From assembly GCA_030841765.1 (NCBI GenBank), contig JAUUSS010000026.1:1-23120 (forward strand): DNA of 23,120 nucleotides, written 5' to 3'. A program made the position numbers and the translations under genes. The stretch's first letter is position 1; every line of letters starts with the position of its first letter. Source of the DNA: Collinsella aerofaciens (GTDB lineage Bacteria > Actinomycetota > Coriobacteriia > Coriobacteriales > Coriobacteriaceae). The notes beneath the pieces were generated by a model. It had not been told where the DNA came from. It worked only from the letters and a program-made list of their open reading frames with translations, and ran no database searches. Below, one piece after another: positions 1-8,050 of this stretch.

Positions 1-110
1 AGAGAACGCTCCCGCAAACTGCCTCTTGACAACTTATAGGAGCGTCGGTTTTAATATCGTACTTTTCGGCATGGTTCGGGATATGCGTCCAAACGTAGGA
101 GATGAGCCCA
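1..110. other. Unassigned left edge, possible gene ends
   Basis: No gene can be assigned. On the plus strand the first frame is open from the edge to a TAG at 37-39 (last residues LPLDNL) and could be the tail of an upstream gene. On the minus strand another frame is open from about 150 to the edge without a credible start codon or ribosome binding site. A TTGACA at 27-32 followed by an AT-rich TTTTAATAT after about 17 bases resembles a rightward promoter, but no gene follows it. All three readings are weak. Confidence 0.2.
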
Positions 111-153
111 ATTCGTGACGGACGGTATCCCGCCACCCCTCTTCGAGACAAAA

Positions 154-190
154 ATGATCCGTTTTCCTCCGTCCCCAAGGGACAATTTTC
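154..190 (-). repeat. REP-like element, family B, single copy (B1)
   Basis: Positions 154-182 match, over 29 bases, one arm of the perfect doublet at 15001-15090. Read on the minus strand it contains the CTTGGGGACGGAGG core. After position 182 it diverges and ends in CAATTTTC instead of TCATTT, so the usual GATCC/GGATC stem is lost; a short GTCCC/GGGAC stem remains. It has no nearby inverted partner, so it looks like a solitary or decayed half of a doublet. Confidence 0.75.
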
Positions 191-387
191 AAAACTACGC
201 CGGATTACGGGGCCAGGATGCTGCAAGCCAACCATACCCTGCATTATCAAGAAACAATAAGCCATCTACCTGCGGGTTTAATTTCACTATTGGCACCATG
301 GTCGCCAGTTGGCGATTCAGCCCCGTAAACCGGTATAGTTGCAATTTGGTAGCATTTCCCAGCAAACCAAATAGTCTCACCAAACGC
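191..387. other. Gene-free, AT-richer stretch
   Basis: This stretch between repeat B1 and the argS terminator has lower GC than its surroundings. A minus-strand frame here is open (ending in the residues WLAASWPRNPA just before the repeat), but it has no ribosome binding site and continues as the antisense of the argS 3' end, so I do not call it a gene. It may be a decayed sequence carried with the adjacent repeat. Confidence 0.3.
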
Positions 388-420
388 AAAAAACCCGACC
401 TCCGCATGGAGATCGGGCTT
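388..420 (-). terminator. Intrinsic terminator of argS
   Basis: On the minus strand a 12-bp stem (AGCCCGATCTCC paired with GGAGGTCGGGTT, two G-U pairs) closes an ATGC loop and is followed by a run of T. It lies 46 bases after the argS stop codon. Confidence 0.85.
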
Positions 421-466
421 ATAGGGCTCAGCAAAGCCGAACCTACACGGTCAAATGATCCGTAGC

Positions 467-2320
467 TTACATCTGCTCGGGCGCGGAAACGCCAACGAGG
501 GTGAGCACCAGGGCGAGCGTCACGCGAACGGCGTCGCAAGCGGCCAGACGGGCGCGCGAAAGCTCGGGGTCGACGGGACGGCCCTCGCTCGGCAGAACCT
601 GGCAGGCAGCGTAGAAGCTGTGGAAGTCGCCGGCGAGTTCCTCAGCAAAGTGCGTCAGACGGAACGGGGCGCGGTCGCGAGCGCAGCTGGCAATCAGGTC
701 GGTGAGCTCGTTGAGCTTACGCGAAAGGGCGAGCTCGGTCGGGTCGGTCAGCAGCGAGTAATCGACGTTCTCACCGATGGCCTTGGCGGCGACGGCCTTC
801 ATGCCCATCTCGTCAGCCTGCTCGGGCGTAACGTCGGCGGCACGGCGCAGGATGGAGCACACGCGGGCGTGAGCATACTGCACGTAATAGACCGGGTTGG
901 AGTTATCGCGCTTCTTAACGGCCTCAATATCGAAGTCGACCATCTGGTTGGAGCTCTTGGAGATGAGCGTGTAGCGAGCGGCATCGGAGCCGACCTCGTC
1001 GACAAGCTCCTGCAGGGTCACCATGGTGCCCTTGCGCTTGGACATACGGACGGGCTTGCCGTTACGCAGCAGGTTGACGAGCTGGCCCAGCAGAACCTCA
1101 AACTTGCCGGGATAGCCAAGAGCGTCGCAGACGCAGCGGACGCGCTCGATGTAGCCGTGGTGGTCGGCGCCCCAGATGTCGATGACGTGGTCGACGCGCT
1201 GGAACTTATCCCAGTGATAGGCGACGTCGGAGGCGAAGTAGGTGTACTCGCCGTCGGACTTGATCAGAACGCGGTCCTTGTCATCGCCCAGGTCAGTGGA
1301 GCGGAACCACAGGGCGCCGTCCTTGGTGTAGAGATAGCCCATCTTGTCGAGCTTCTCAAAAGCGCGGTCGACGGCGGAGGTGCCGGCGGTCTCGCCCTCG
1401 GTGTCCTTCACATACAGCGAGCGCTCGGAGAACCAACGATCGAAGTCGCAGTTAACGGCATGGCAAAGGTCGCGCATGTTGTCGACCATCTTTACATAGC
1501 CGCGCTCGCGGAAGCTCTCCATGCGCTCCTGCGGATCGGCGTTGACCCACTTATCGCCGTCGGTGCGCCAGAACTCGGCGGCCTCGTCGATGATGTAGTC
1601 GCCGCCGTAGGAGTCCTTGCCCAGGGTCTCGGCAAAGTTGTCCTGATACGGATGGGTCTCGGGATGCTCGTCGTTCTCGTCGGCAACAAAGGCGTCGCGG
1701 TCGGCGATCAGCAGCTTGTGAGCCTCGTCGATATCCACGCCCTGCTTGGCGATGATGTCGGCAAGCTGCATATAGCGCGTGCTGATGGAGTTGCCGAAGG
1801 TGTTCATCTGAGAGCCGTGGTCGTTGATGTAGAACTCACGCTGGATGTCGTAACCGGCGTGATCCATAACGCGGCAGAGCGAGTCGCCCAGCGCGGCCCA
1901 GCGGCCGTGGCCGATGTGCATGGGGCCGACGGGGTTGGCGGAAACGAACTCGACCTGGGTCTTCAGGCCACCACCGACGTTGGACTTAGCGAAGTCCATA
2001 CCCTTCTCGCGAGCCTCGCCAAAGATGGCATTCTTGACGGCAACGGAGAGGTAGAAGTTGATGAAGCCGGGGCCTGCGATCTCGACCTTCTCGATCGCGG
2101 GGTCCTCGGGCATATGGGCAACGATGGCCTCGGCGATCTTGCGCGGGGCGCAGTGGGCCAGCTTGGCGGACTTCAGGGCCATGGTAGAGGTCCACTCGCC
2201 ATGAGAAGTGTCAGCCGGTCGCTCGATAGCGCAATCGTCAAGTTCAAATGCGGAAAGGTCGCCGGCCTCCTGGGCCGCAGCAAGCGCAGCGCGTACCAGC
2301 TCTTCAATCTTCTCGGGCAT
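467..2320 (-). CDS. argS: Arginyl-tRNA synthetase
   Basis: Class I aminoacyl-tRNA synthetase of 617 residues that charges tRNA-Arg with arginine using ATP in the cytoplasm. An N-terminal Arg-tRNA synthetase domain (about 1-100) precedes the catalytic core, which carries HIGH at 135-138 in the typical context NPVGPMHIGHGR. A KMSKS-class motif, MSKRKG, begins near 426. The C-terminus (about 490-617) is the all-helical DALR anticodon-binding domain and ends in the family-typical SAPEQM. Length is normal. The start is chosen at 2320 because AGGAGG lies five bases upstream; an in-frame ATG 30 codons further up has no such site and would extend into non-conserved sequence. It is transcribed alone, divergent from carD, with its own terminator. 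Confidence 0.97.
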   Translation of the reverse strand: MPEKIEELVRAALAAAQEAGDLSAFELDDCAIERPADTSHGEWTSTMALKSAKLAHCAPRKIAEAIVAHMPEDPAIEKVEIAGPGFINFYLSVAVKNAIFGEAREKGMDFAKSNVGGGLKTQVEFVSANPVGPMHIGHGRWAALGDSLCRVMDHAGYDIQREFYINDHGSQMNTFGNSISTRYMQLADIIAKQGVDIDEAHKLLIADRDAFVADENDEHPETHPYQDNFAETLGKDSYGGDYIIDEAAEFWRTDGDKWVNADPQERMESFRERGYVKMVDNMRDLCHAVNCDFDRWFSERSLYVKDTEGETAGTSAVDRAFEKLDKMGYLYTKDGALWFRSTDLGDDKDRVLIKSDGEYTYFASDVAYHWDKFQRVDHVIDIWGADHHGYIERVRCVCDALGYPGKFEVLLGQLVNLLRNGKPVRMSKRKGTMVTLQELVDEVGSDAARYTLISKSSNQMVDFDIEAVKKRDNSNPVYYVQYAHARVCSILRRAADVTPEQADEMGMKAVAAKAIGENVDYSLLTDPTELALSRKLNELTDLIASCARDRAPFRLTHFAEELAGDFHSFYAACQVLPSEGRPVDPELSRARLAACDAVRVTLALVLTLVGVSAPEQM

Positions 2321-2662
2321 AGATCCTCCTTGTGTTAAAGCCCCCGAGCTCTTGGTCACTCGTAGGGCAAAAGCCAGAGTTTGTAGCACTCTATCACAAG
2401 CGACGGGCACTGTCGCAGGGTAAAGCTAATAGATATTGCATATGCACAAAAATGACTACAGCTTGTATGGAGTCACTCAAAGATGCCGGTCTGCCTGCAG
2501 ATTATGCAGGCGTTGAAAATGCATAAAGGTGTGAATGAGCTGCGTCTGTTATCGAATACTCTTACCTATCAGAGTTGTGTGCTTTTCCTGCATAAAGTAC
2601 GGGTTTGCGCACGTCAGCGTGTTATTCTAGACATACGTAAATTCGTATAAGTTGGAGGTAGC
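2321..2662. other. Divergent intergenic region argS/carD
   Basis: 342 bases without a gene, which must contain promoters for both argS and carD. Visible signals are a 7-bp inverted repeat GCCTGCA-GATTA-TGCAGGC at 2493-2511 and two copies of TGCATAAAG at 2520-2528 and 2589-2597. These could be binding sites for a regulator, but no known consensus is recognised. No convincing argS promoter was found. Confidence 0.5.
2605..2633 (+). promoter_or_regulatory. Candidate carD promoter
   Basis: TTGCGC (2605-2610), a 17-base spacer and TAGACA (2628-2633) would start transcription near 2641, about 22 bases before the carD start codon. Both boxes are only partial matches to the sigma-70 consensus. Confidence 0.3.
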
Positions 2663-3148
2663 ATGTTCTCAATCGGTCAACACGTCATTCATCCGGGCCA
2701 GGGAGTCTGCACCGTCGTCGGTTTTAGGGACGACACACCGCAGCCCATGCTGCTGCTCGAGACCAAGCAGGGACATGCGCAGACGATTCTCATGTACCCC
2801 GTGGCGCAGGCCGACCGTCTGCACGCCGCCATCTCTCAGCAAGATGCCGAGCACCTGCTGAGCCACTATGACGAGCTGGAGTGCGACACCTTTACCGAGC
2901 GCAACAGCTCGCTTGAGGAGACACACTTTAAGCAGCAGCTCAAGCTGGGCGCGCCCGAGACGGTCCGCGTGGCAAAGACCATGATGCACCGCATTCGCCA
3001 GGCCGAGGAAGCTGATAAAAAACCCAGCTCCTACTACATGCGCGTACTCAAGGAGGCCAAACGCCGCTCCATCGAGGAGTTCGCCGTGGCCCTTGGCGTC
3101 ACCGAGGAGGCCGCCGAAGCCCGCCTAGCCCAAGCCGCCCTCAACTAA
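2663..3148 (+). CDS. CarD/CdnL-family transcription regulator
   Basis: Protein of 161 residues. The N-terminal part (1-60), starting FSIGQHVIHPGQGVCTVVG, is the RNA-polymerase-interacting domain shared by CarD, CdnL and the TRCF N-terminus. The C-terminal helical half (about 65-161), with YYMRVLKEAKRRSIEEFAVA, matches the DNA-binding helices of CarD. In actinobacteria CarD binds the polymerase beta subunit and stabilises open promoter complexes, especially at rRNA promoters; that role is from family knowledge. The start is supported by GGAGG five bases upstream. The gene is monocistronic, ending 13 bases before a strong hairpin (3162-3202). Confidence 0.9.
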   Translation: MFSIGQHVIHPGQGVCTVVGFRDDTPQPMLLLETKQGHAQTILMYPVAQADRLHAAISQQDAEHLLSHYDELECDTFTERNSSLEETHFKQQLKLGAPETVRVAKTMMHRIRQAEEADKKPSSYYMRVLKEAKRRSIEEFAVALGVTEEAAEARLAQAALN

Positions 3149-3161
3149 CCCATCCGCGCCA

Positions 3162-3202
3162 AAAACCACCACAAAGGGAACAGGCACCTTTGTGGTGGTT
3201 TT
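3162..3202 (+). repeat. REP-like hairpin, family A copy 1
   Basis: A perfect 16-bp stem, AAAACCACCACAAAGG (3162-3177) with its complement at 3187-3202, encloses the loop GAACAGGCA. The right arm ends in TTTT, so it should also act as the intrinsic terminator of carD, whose stop codon is 13 bases away. Confidence 0.92.
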
Positions 3203-3203
3203 C

Positions 3204-3231
3204 TTGTTCTAGTAGTATTCATTCTTATCGA
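3204..3231 (+). promoter_or_regulatory. Candidate promoter of the HD hydrolase
   Basis: TTGTTC (3204-3209), 16 bases, TATCGA (3226-3231), immediately after the carD hairpin and 25 bases before the next start codon. The match is moderate, but the short gap leaves few alternatives. Confidence 0.35.
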
Positions 3232-3256
3232 TACCCACGAGCACAAGGAGTCTCTT

Positions 3257-3856
3257 ATGGCAGAGCCGCTTACCGCCGGAATCACCCGCGACCGCGCGTT
3301 CGAACTGCTCAATGAGCACAACAAGGACCCGTTCCATATCACCCATGGCGAGACGGTCGAGGGCACTATGCGCTACTTTGCGCGCGAGTTCGACCCCGAG
3401 AACGAGGAGTTTTGGGGCATCGTCGGTCTGCTGCACGACCTGGATTGGGAGGAGCATGAGGACGACCCCATTAACCACAACATCTATGCTGCCGAGATTA
3501 TTGAGGGCGAAGGTGCGTCTCCCGATATCATTCGCGCCATCCAGACGCACACGTCGGACTTCAACACCTCACTGCCCAAGCCCGAGCTGCAGATGGAAAA
3601 GATCCTGTTTGCCTGCGATGAGCTCACCGGCGTGATCGGCGCTGCCGTCATCATGCGCCCGAGCAAGAGCGTTATGGACTTTACGACTAAGTCGCTCAAG
3701 AAGAAGTTCAAGGACAAACGCTTTGCCGCCGGCTGCTCGCGCGACGTGATTTCGCAGGGCGCCGAGATGTTGGGCTGGGAGCTCCCCGAGCTCTTTGACC
3801 GCACCATCGCGGCCATGCAGTCCTTCGCCCCCGACCGAGATACCTTCCAGGCCTAA
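3257..3856 (+). CDS. HD-domain hydrolase
   Basis: Protein of 199 residues with the metal-binding pattern of the HD phosphohydrolase superfamily: H30 (in FHITHGE), the HD pair H60-D61 (LLHDLDWEEH), H74 or H98, and D121 (FACDELTG). It resembles the small stand-alone HD proteins annotated as predicted hydrolases (COG2316-like), whose substrate is unknown. No second domain, signal peptide or membrane segment is present, so it is probably cytoplasmic. AAGGAG six bases before ATG supports the start. It lies between two family-A hairpins and converges with proA; the shared hairpin at 3872-3912 probably terminates both genes. Confidence 0.85.
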   Translation: MAEPLTAGITRDRAFELLNEHNKDPFHITHGETVEGTMRYFAREFDPENEEFWGIVGLLHDLDWEEHEDDPINHNIYAAEIIEGEGASPDIIRAIQTHTSDFNTSLPKPELQMEKILFACDELTGVIGAAVIMRPSKSVMDFTTKSLKKKFKDKRFAAGCSRDVISQGAEMLGWELPELFDRTIAAMQSFAPDRDTFQA

Positions 3857-3871
3857 CCGTCAACGCCACCT

Positions 3872-3912
3872 AAAACCACCACAAAGGGGACAGGCACCTT
3901 TGTGGTGGTTTT
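3872..3912 (+). repeat. REP-like hairpin, family A copy 2
   Basis: A perfect 16-bp stem (3872-3887 and 3897-3912) with loop GGACAGGCA and AAAA/TTTT ends. It lies between convergent genes, 15 bases after the HD-hydrolase stop and 14 bases after the proA stop, and can serve as a bidirectional terminator. Confidence 0.92.
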
Positions 3913-3926
3913 TGTTTGCGCGGGCG

Positions 3927-5213
3927 TTAGGGACGGACCTGGCCGGTGCCGCGGAGCTTGTATTTGTAGGTGGTGAGGGCCTCGGCGGCAAAGGGGCCAC
4001 GGGCGTGGAGTTTTTGGGTCGAGATGCCGATCTCGGCACCCAGGCCAAACTCGCCGCCGTCAGTGAAGCGAGTGCTGGCGTTGGAGTACACGGCCGAGGC
4101 ATCGACAGCATCGAGGAAGCGCTCGCAAGCATCCGTATCCTCGGCAACGATGGCCTCGGAGTGCATCGTGCCGTAGCGGTTGATGCGTGCGATGGCCTCG
4201 TCCTCGTTTGCCACGACCTTCACGCTCATCTCGAGCGCCAGGTACTCGCGACCCCAGTCCTCCTCAGTCGCGGCGACGTAGTCATCGCCCTCCACAAGCC
4301 CGGCATCGGCGCATGCGGCGCAGGTTGCCTCGTCGCCGTGAATCAGCACGCCGTGGTCATGCAGCACGGTCACGACCGCAGGCAAAAACGCATCGGCCAC
4401 AGCACGGTCGACCAGCAGCGACTCGGCGGCATTGCACACGCCTACGCGCTGGGTCTTGGCATTAACGATAATGTTGAGCGCCTTATCAAAGTCGGCGGAT
4501 TCATGCACGTAGATGTGGCAGTTGCCCGTGCCCGTCTCGATCACCGGCACAAGCGACTCGCGCACGCAGCGCTGGATCAGGCCTGCACCTCCGCGCGGAA
4601 TGAGTACGTCGACAATACCGCGGAGCTTCATGAGCTCGCCGGTGGCCTCGCGGTCGGTGGACTCGATCATCGACACGGCCTCGCGCGGGAAGCCCTTGGC
4701 CTCGAGCGCATCGGCCAGCAGCTCGGCGATCATGGCACACGAGTGATAGGCCAGCGAGCCGCCGCGTAGAATGCAGGCGTTGCCGGTACGGATGCAGATG
4801 CCTGCGGCGTCGGCCGTCACGTTGGGGCGCGCCTCGTAGACCATGGCGACCAGGCCCAACGGCACGCTCACGCGGGTCAGGTCCACACCGCTCGCAAGCA
4901 CGCGGTGGTCGAGCACGCGGCCGACGGGATCGGGCAGCTCGGCGAGCTTCTCCAAACCGGCGGCCATGCCCTCGACGCGCTCAGGCGTCAGCAGCAGACG
5001 GTCGAGCAGACCGGCCGAAGTGCCCGCATCGCGCGCGGCGGACATATCGAGCTCGTTGGCGGCGACGATGGAGTCGACACCGTTGCGCAGTGCTGCGGCC
5101 ATGGCGCGCACGGCCTCCTGGCGCTGCTCATCGCTCGCCGTGGCAAGCGAGACCGACGCTGCCTTGGCGGCAACGGCAAGATCGTGGACATACGTGGCTA
5201 TATCGACCGACAT
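3927..5213 (-). CDS. proA: Gamma-glutamyl phosphate reductase
   Basis: 428-residue NADPH-dependent reductase for the second step of proline synthesis, converting glutamyl-5-phosphate to glutamate semialdehyde. It is an aldehyde-dehydrogenase-fold protein of normal length. The catalytic cysteine is C260 in QRVGVCNAAESLLVD. The nucleotide-binding region includes PLGLVAMVYEARPNVTADA (about 118-136), and the C-terminal part has the typical GLGAEIGISTQKLHARGP. The start at 5213 is preceded by GAAAGGG six bases upstream. The enzyme works with ProB, encoded 1.6 kb away on the same strand but separated by an oppositely oriented peptidase gene, so the two are not one simple operon. Confidence 0.96.
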   Translation of the reverse strand: MSVDIATYVHDLAVAAKAASVSLATASDEQRQEAVRAMAAALRNGVDSIVAANELDMSAARDAGTSAGLLDRLLLTPERVEGMAAGLEKLAELPDPVGRVLDHRVLASGVDLTRVSVPLGLVAMVYEARPNVTADAAGICIRTGNACILRGGSLAYHSCAMIAELLADALEAKGFPREAVSMIESTDREATGELMKLRGIVDVLIPRGGAGLIQRCVRESLVPVIETGTGNCHIYVHESADFDKALNIIVNAKTQRVGVCNAAESLLVDRAVADAFLPAVVTVLHDHGVLIHGDEATCAACADAGLVEGDDYVAATEEDWGREYLALEMSVKVVANEDEAIARINRYGTMHSEAIVAEDTDACERFLDAVDASAVYSNASTRFTDGGEFGLGAEIGISTQKLHARGPFAAEALTTYKYKLRGTGQVRP

Positions 5214-5325
5214 GGGCGGCCCTTTCTCCTAGAAGTTTGCAACCATGGTAGCCGATTTGCGCATGGCCTCGCCCGCGGCGGTAGAATTGGTCAACCCGAA
5301 ACACCGCAACGAACGGAAGTACCGC

Positions 5326-6744
5326 ATGGCCCTCATCACTTCATACAACGTCCCCGGCCTCTATGTCGAGGACCACAGCATCGACGTCCCCCTTGACTGG
5401 CGCGGCCTGGAGCCGATGCTCCTGGCCGTCGGCAACACCATGCGCCGCGGCGCTATGCCGGCACCAATCGCCGGCGCGCCCGAGAGCATCAAGCTCTTCT
5501 ACCGCGTGGTTTGCGCGCCCGACCGCATCAACGACGATCTGCCGCTGCTCCTGTTTTTGCAGGGCGGCCCTGGTGGCGAGAGCCCGCGTCCGCTCTCACC
5601 CACGAGCGACGGCTGGATTGAGGAAGCCGTCAAACACTTCCGCGTGGTCCTTCCCGACCAGCGCGGCACGGGGCGCAGCAGCTGTGTAGACGGGCGTACG
5701 ATCGCGGCTCTGGGCGAGCGCGCGACGGCGGCCGGCTCCGATGCCGCACGCTCGCAGGCGGACTTCCTCAAGCGCCACCTCGTCAGCTCCATCGTGCGCG
5801 ATTTTGAGTACCTGCGCCTGGTGGGCTTTGGCGGTAAGCCCTGGGTCACGCTCGGCCAGAGCTACGGCGGCTTTTTGACGCTGAGTTATCTGTCGCTCTT
5901 CCCCGAGGGCGTGGCGGCGAGCTTTACCTGCGGCGGCATCCCCCACGTGCCGGCGAGCGCCAGCGAGGTCTACGCGCACACCTTCCCGCGCATGGCCGCC
6001 AAGACGCAGCAGTATTACGACCGCTACCCCGCCGACGTCGAGCGCGTGGCAGCCCTGGCCGATGCGCTCGAGGCACAGAAGCCCGTGCTGCCCGACGGCT
6101 CGCCGATGACGGTCGAGCGCCTACAGCTCATGGGCAGCGACTTTGGTATGAAGCCGAGCTTTGAGCGCATGCACTGGATTATCGACCACGCGTTTGTTGA
6201 TGGCGATGGCACGCTGAGCTGCGGCTCCTCGGTATCCGACGGCTTTTTGATGCGCGCATTCGAGCGCACCAACACACGCACGAATCCGCTGTACTGGACG
6301 CTGCAGGAGTTCATCTACGCCGACGGCGACACCATGCCCATTCGCTGGGCCGCGGCAGAGGAAAAGGCACACCGCGCCGAGTTCGACACGCTCGCGCGCC
6401 CGCTCATGTTTACCGGCGAGGCCATGTTCCCGTGGATGTTTGAGCAGATGCCCGAGCTCAAGCCCTTCAAGCCCGCCATGGACCTGCTGATGGAAGACAC
6501 CAGCTGGGACAAGATCTACGACTCGCAGCGCCTGGCCTGCAACGAAGTGCCACTCCAGGCCGCCGTGTACTTCGATGACATGTACGTGGATTCGGGTCTG
6601 CAGCTCGACACGCTCAGTCGCGTGGGCAACTCGCATGCCTGGGTGACGAACGAGTTTGAACACGATGGCCTGCACGGCAGCGTGGTGTTCAAGCACCTCT
6701 TCAACGAAGCCCTCAACCGAGGAGACCTGCGCCAGATCTTCTAG
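5326..6744 (+). CDS. Proline iminopeptidase-like alpha/beta hydrolase (S33)
   Basis: 472-residue serine hydrolase of peptidase family S33, probably releasing N-terminal proline from peptides. The oxyanion motif GGPGG is at 80-84, the family signature DQRGTGRSS at 111-119, and the nucleophile S179 lies in GQSYGG. A likely catalytic His is in EHDGLHGS near 446-450, with an Asp just upstream in FDDMYVDSG. There is no signal peptide, so it is probably intracellular. ATG 5326 is preferred to an upstream ATG at 5245: the protein start ALITSYNVPGLYVEDH looks conserved, GGAAG lies eight bases before it, and a TAGAAT -10-like box at 5282-5287 falls between the two candidates. It lies between proA and proB, consistent with proline supply. 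Exact specificity is inferred. Confidence 0.88.
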   Translation: MALITSYNVPGLYVEDHSIDVPLDWRGLEPMLLAVGNTMRRGAMPAPIAGAPESIKLFYRVVCAPDRINDDLPLLLFLQGGPGGESPRPLSPTSDGWIEEAVKHFRVVLPDQRGTGRSSCVDGRTIAALGERATAAGSDAARSQADFLKRHLVSSIVRDFEYLRLVGFGGKPWVTLGQSYGGFLTLSYLSLFPEGVAASFTCGGIPHVPASASEVYAHTFPRMAAKTQQYYDRYPADVERVAALADALEAQKPVLPDGSPMTVERLQLMGSDFGMKPSFERMHWIIDHAFVDGDGTLSCGSSVSDGFLMRAFERTNTRTNPLYWTLQEFIYADGDTMPIRWAAAEEKAHRAEFDTLARPLMFTGEAMFPWMFEQMPELKPFKPAMDLLMEDTSWDKIYDSQRLACNEVPLQAAVYFDDMYVDSGLQLDTLSRVGNSHAWVTNEFEHDGLHGSVVFKHLFNEALNRGDLRQIF

Positions 6745-6753
6745 CAAAGGAGT

Positions 6754-6798
6754 GTCCCCACCTGCCGGCACAAAAGAAACGTCCCCAGGTGCCGGCAC
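6754..6798. repeat. REP-like tandem, family C copy 1
   Basis: Two direct 18-base copies, GTCCCCACCTGCCGGCAC (6754-6771) and GTCCCCAGGTGCCGGCAC (6781-6798), are spaced 27 bases start to start. The differing triplets CCT and AGG allow CACCTG and CAGGTG to pair. The element begins nine bases after the iminopeptidase stop codon. Confidence 0.8.
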
Positions 6799-6801
6799 GA
6801 G

Positions 6802-6845
6802 AAAGACAGCGCTGCGGGAAACGATCCGCAGCGCTGTCTTTCTTT
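6802..6845. terminator. Bidirectional terminator, iminopeptidase/proB
   Basis: A perfect 16-bp stem, AAAGACAGCGCTGCGG (6802-6817) with its complement at 6826-6841, loop GAAACGAT, followed on plus by CTTT. It lies between convergent genes and touches the proB stop codon (6844-6846). It lacks the GGGAC core and is not one of the repeats. Confidence 0.85.
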
Positions 6846-7971
6846 ATGCAAATACGATCAAGTTATCCCTGTGTATCGCCGGCTTCTCGGCCAGGTTAGC
6901 GAGCAGGCGGTTGCTGGCGATCTGGTCCTGGCGGCGACCGGCAGCAAGTTCCAGCACGTCCGAATCGGCCTCGGCGATACCGCGGGCGACAACCATACCG
7001 CTCGGGTCGCACACGTCGAGCACATCGCCCTCGGCAAACTGGCCATCGACCTCGCGAATACCCACCGCAAGCAGGGAAGAGCCACGGCTGACCAGCGCCT
7101 TCGCAGCACCATCATCGACCGTCACCGAGCCATGCGCCTTGTCGCCCAGTGCGATCCACAGCTTGCGGGGTGCGATGTCCAGACGCTCCGCCGGCGGATC
7201 GAACAGCGTGCCCACGCTCTCGCCGCGGGCGAGGCGCACGAGCGCATCGGGCTCCTCGCCCGAGCAAATCACGCTCTGAATGCCCGCCGTCATCAGGATG
7301 CGGCTCGCGCGAATCTTGGTAATCATGCCGCCCGTGCCCACCGAAGTCGAAGAATCGCCTGCCGAGGCGATAATCTTGGCATCGATCTTATGCACGACCG
7401 GGACGAACTCGGCCGTGGGGTCCTCGTGCGGATTGGCGGTATAGAGGCCATCGATGTCCGAGAGCGTCACGCACAGATCGGCAGAAACCAGGCAGCTCAC
7501 AAGCGCCGCCAGCGTGTCGTTGTCGCCAAACTTGATCTCGTCGACGGTGACGGTATCGTTCTCGTTGACGACCGGCACCACGCCCAGCTCCACCAGGCGC
7601 AGCAGGGCGTCGCGTGCATGCAGGTAGGACGTGCGGCGGGCCGTGTCGTGGCGCGTGAGCAGTACGAGCGAGGTGAGCAGGTCGCGCGCATGGAACTCCT
7701 CGTCGTAGGCCGACGAGATGATGCACTGACCAGCCGAGGCGCAGGCCTGCAGGCTCGGAAGGTCGCCGACCGGCTTGCGGTCGAAGCCCAACACGGGATA
7801 GCCACAGGCAATAGCGCCCGAGCTCACCACGACCAGACGCCAGCCGAGCTTGCGCAGCGCTGCGGCTTGATCGGCAAGTCCGCCGATAAAGGCGCGGTTG
7901 ACCTTGCCATCGGCGCCCACCACCGTGGACGAACCGATCTTTACCACCATCGTTTTATAAGAAGTCGTCAT
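6844..7971 (-). CDS. proB: Glutamate 5-kinase
   Basis: 375-residue enzyme of the first step of proline synthesis, phosphorylating glutamate with ATP. The N-terminal amino-acid-kinase domain (about 5-260) begins MVVKIGSSTVVG and contains VVSSGAIACG, VVNENDTVTVDE and FGDNDTLAALV, which bind ATP and glutamate. The C-terminal 90 residues form a PUA domain, as in the long E. coli type. In that type proline feedback inhibits the kinase domain. No clear Shine-Dalgarno sequence precedes ATG 7971 or the internal ATG seven codons on, so the exact start is less certain. It lies 79 bases after pncB on the same strand and may be co-transcribed with it. Confidence 0.95.
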   Translation of the reverse strand: MTTSYKTMVVKIGSSTVVGADGKVNRAFIGGLADQAAALRKLGWRLVVVSSGAIACGYPVLGFDRKPVGDLPSLQACASAGQCIISSAYDEEFHARDLLTSLVLLTRHDTARRTSYLHARDALLRLVELGVVPVVNENDTVTVDEIKFGDNDTLAALVSCLVSADLCVTLSDIDGLYTANPHEDPTAEFVPVVHKIDAKIIASAGDSSTSVGTGGMITKIRASRILMTAGIQSVICSGEEPDALVRLARGESVGTLFDPPAERLDIAPRKLWIALGDKAHGSVTVDDGAAKALVSRGSSLLAVGIREVDGQFAEGDVLDVCDPSGMVVARGIAEADSDVLELAAGRRQDQIASNRLLANLAEKPAIHRDNLIVFA

Positions 7972-8050
7972 ACGTCAAACCAATCAACTGTTCAGCGAAC
8001 GGCCGAGCTGGCGGCCAAGGGAGCGTGACTCGCCCCTACCGCCCAAAGAA

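Noticed and set aside
455..2338. A 627-codon open frame antisense to argS, and similar long antisense frames in pncB, pckA and trpS.
   Set aside because: They are by-products of high-GC codon use on the opposite strand; composition is repetitive Val/Ala/Gly/His with no domain, and the sense genes have full conserved motifs.
5245..5325. Upstream ATG as start of the iminopeptidase.
   Set aside because: It would add 27 non-conserved residues and place the likely -10 box inside the coding region.
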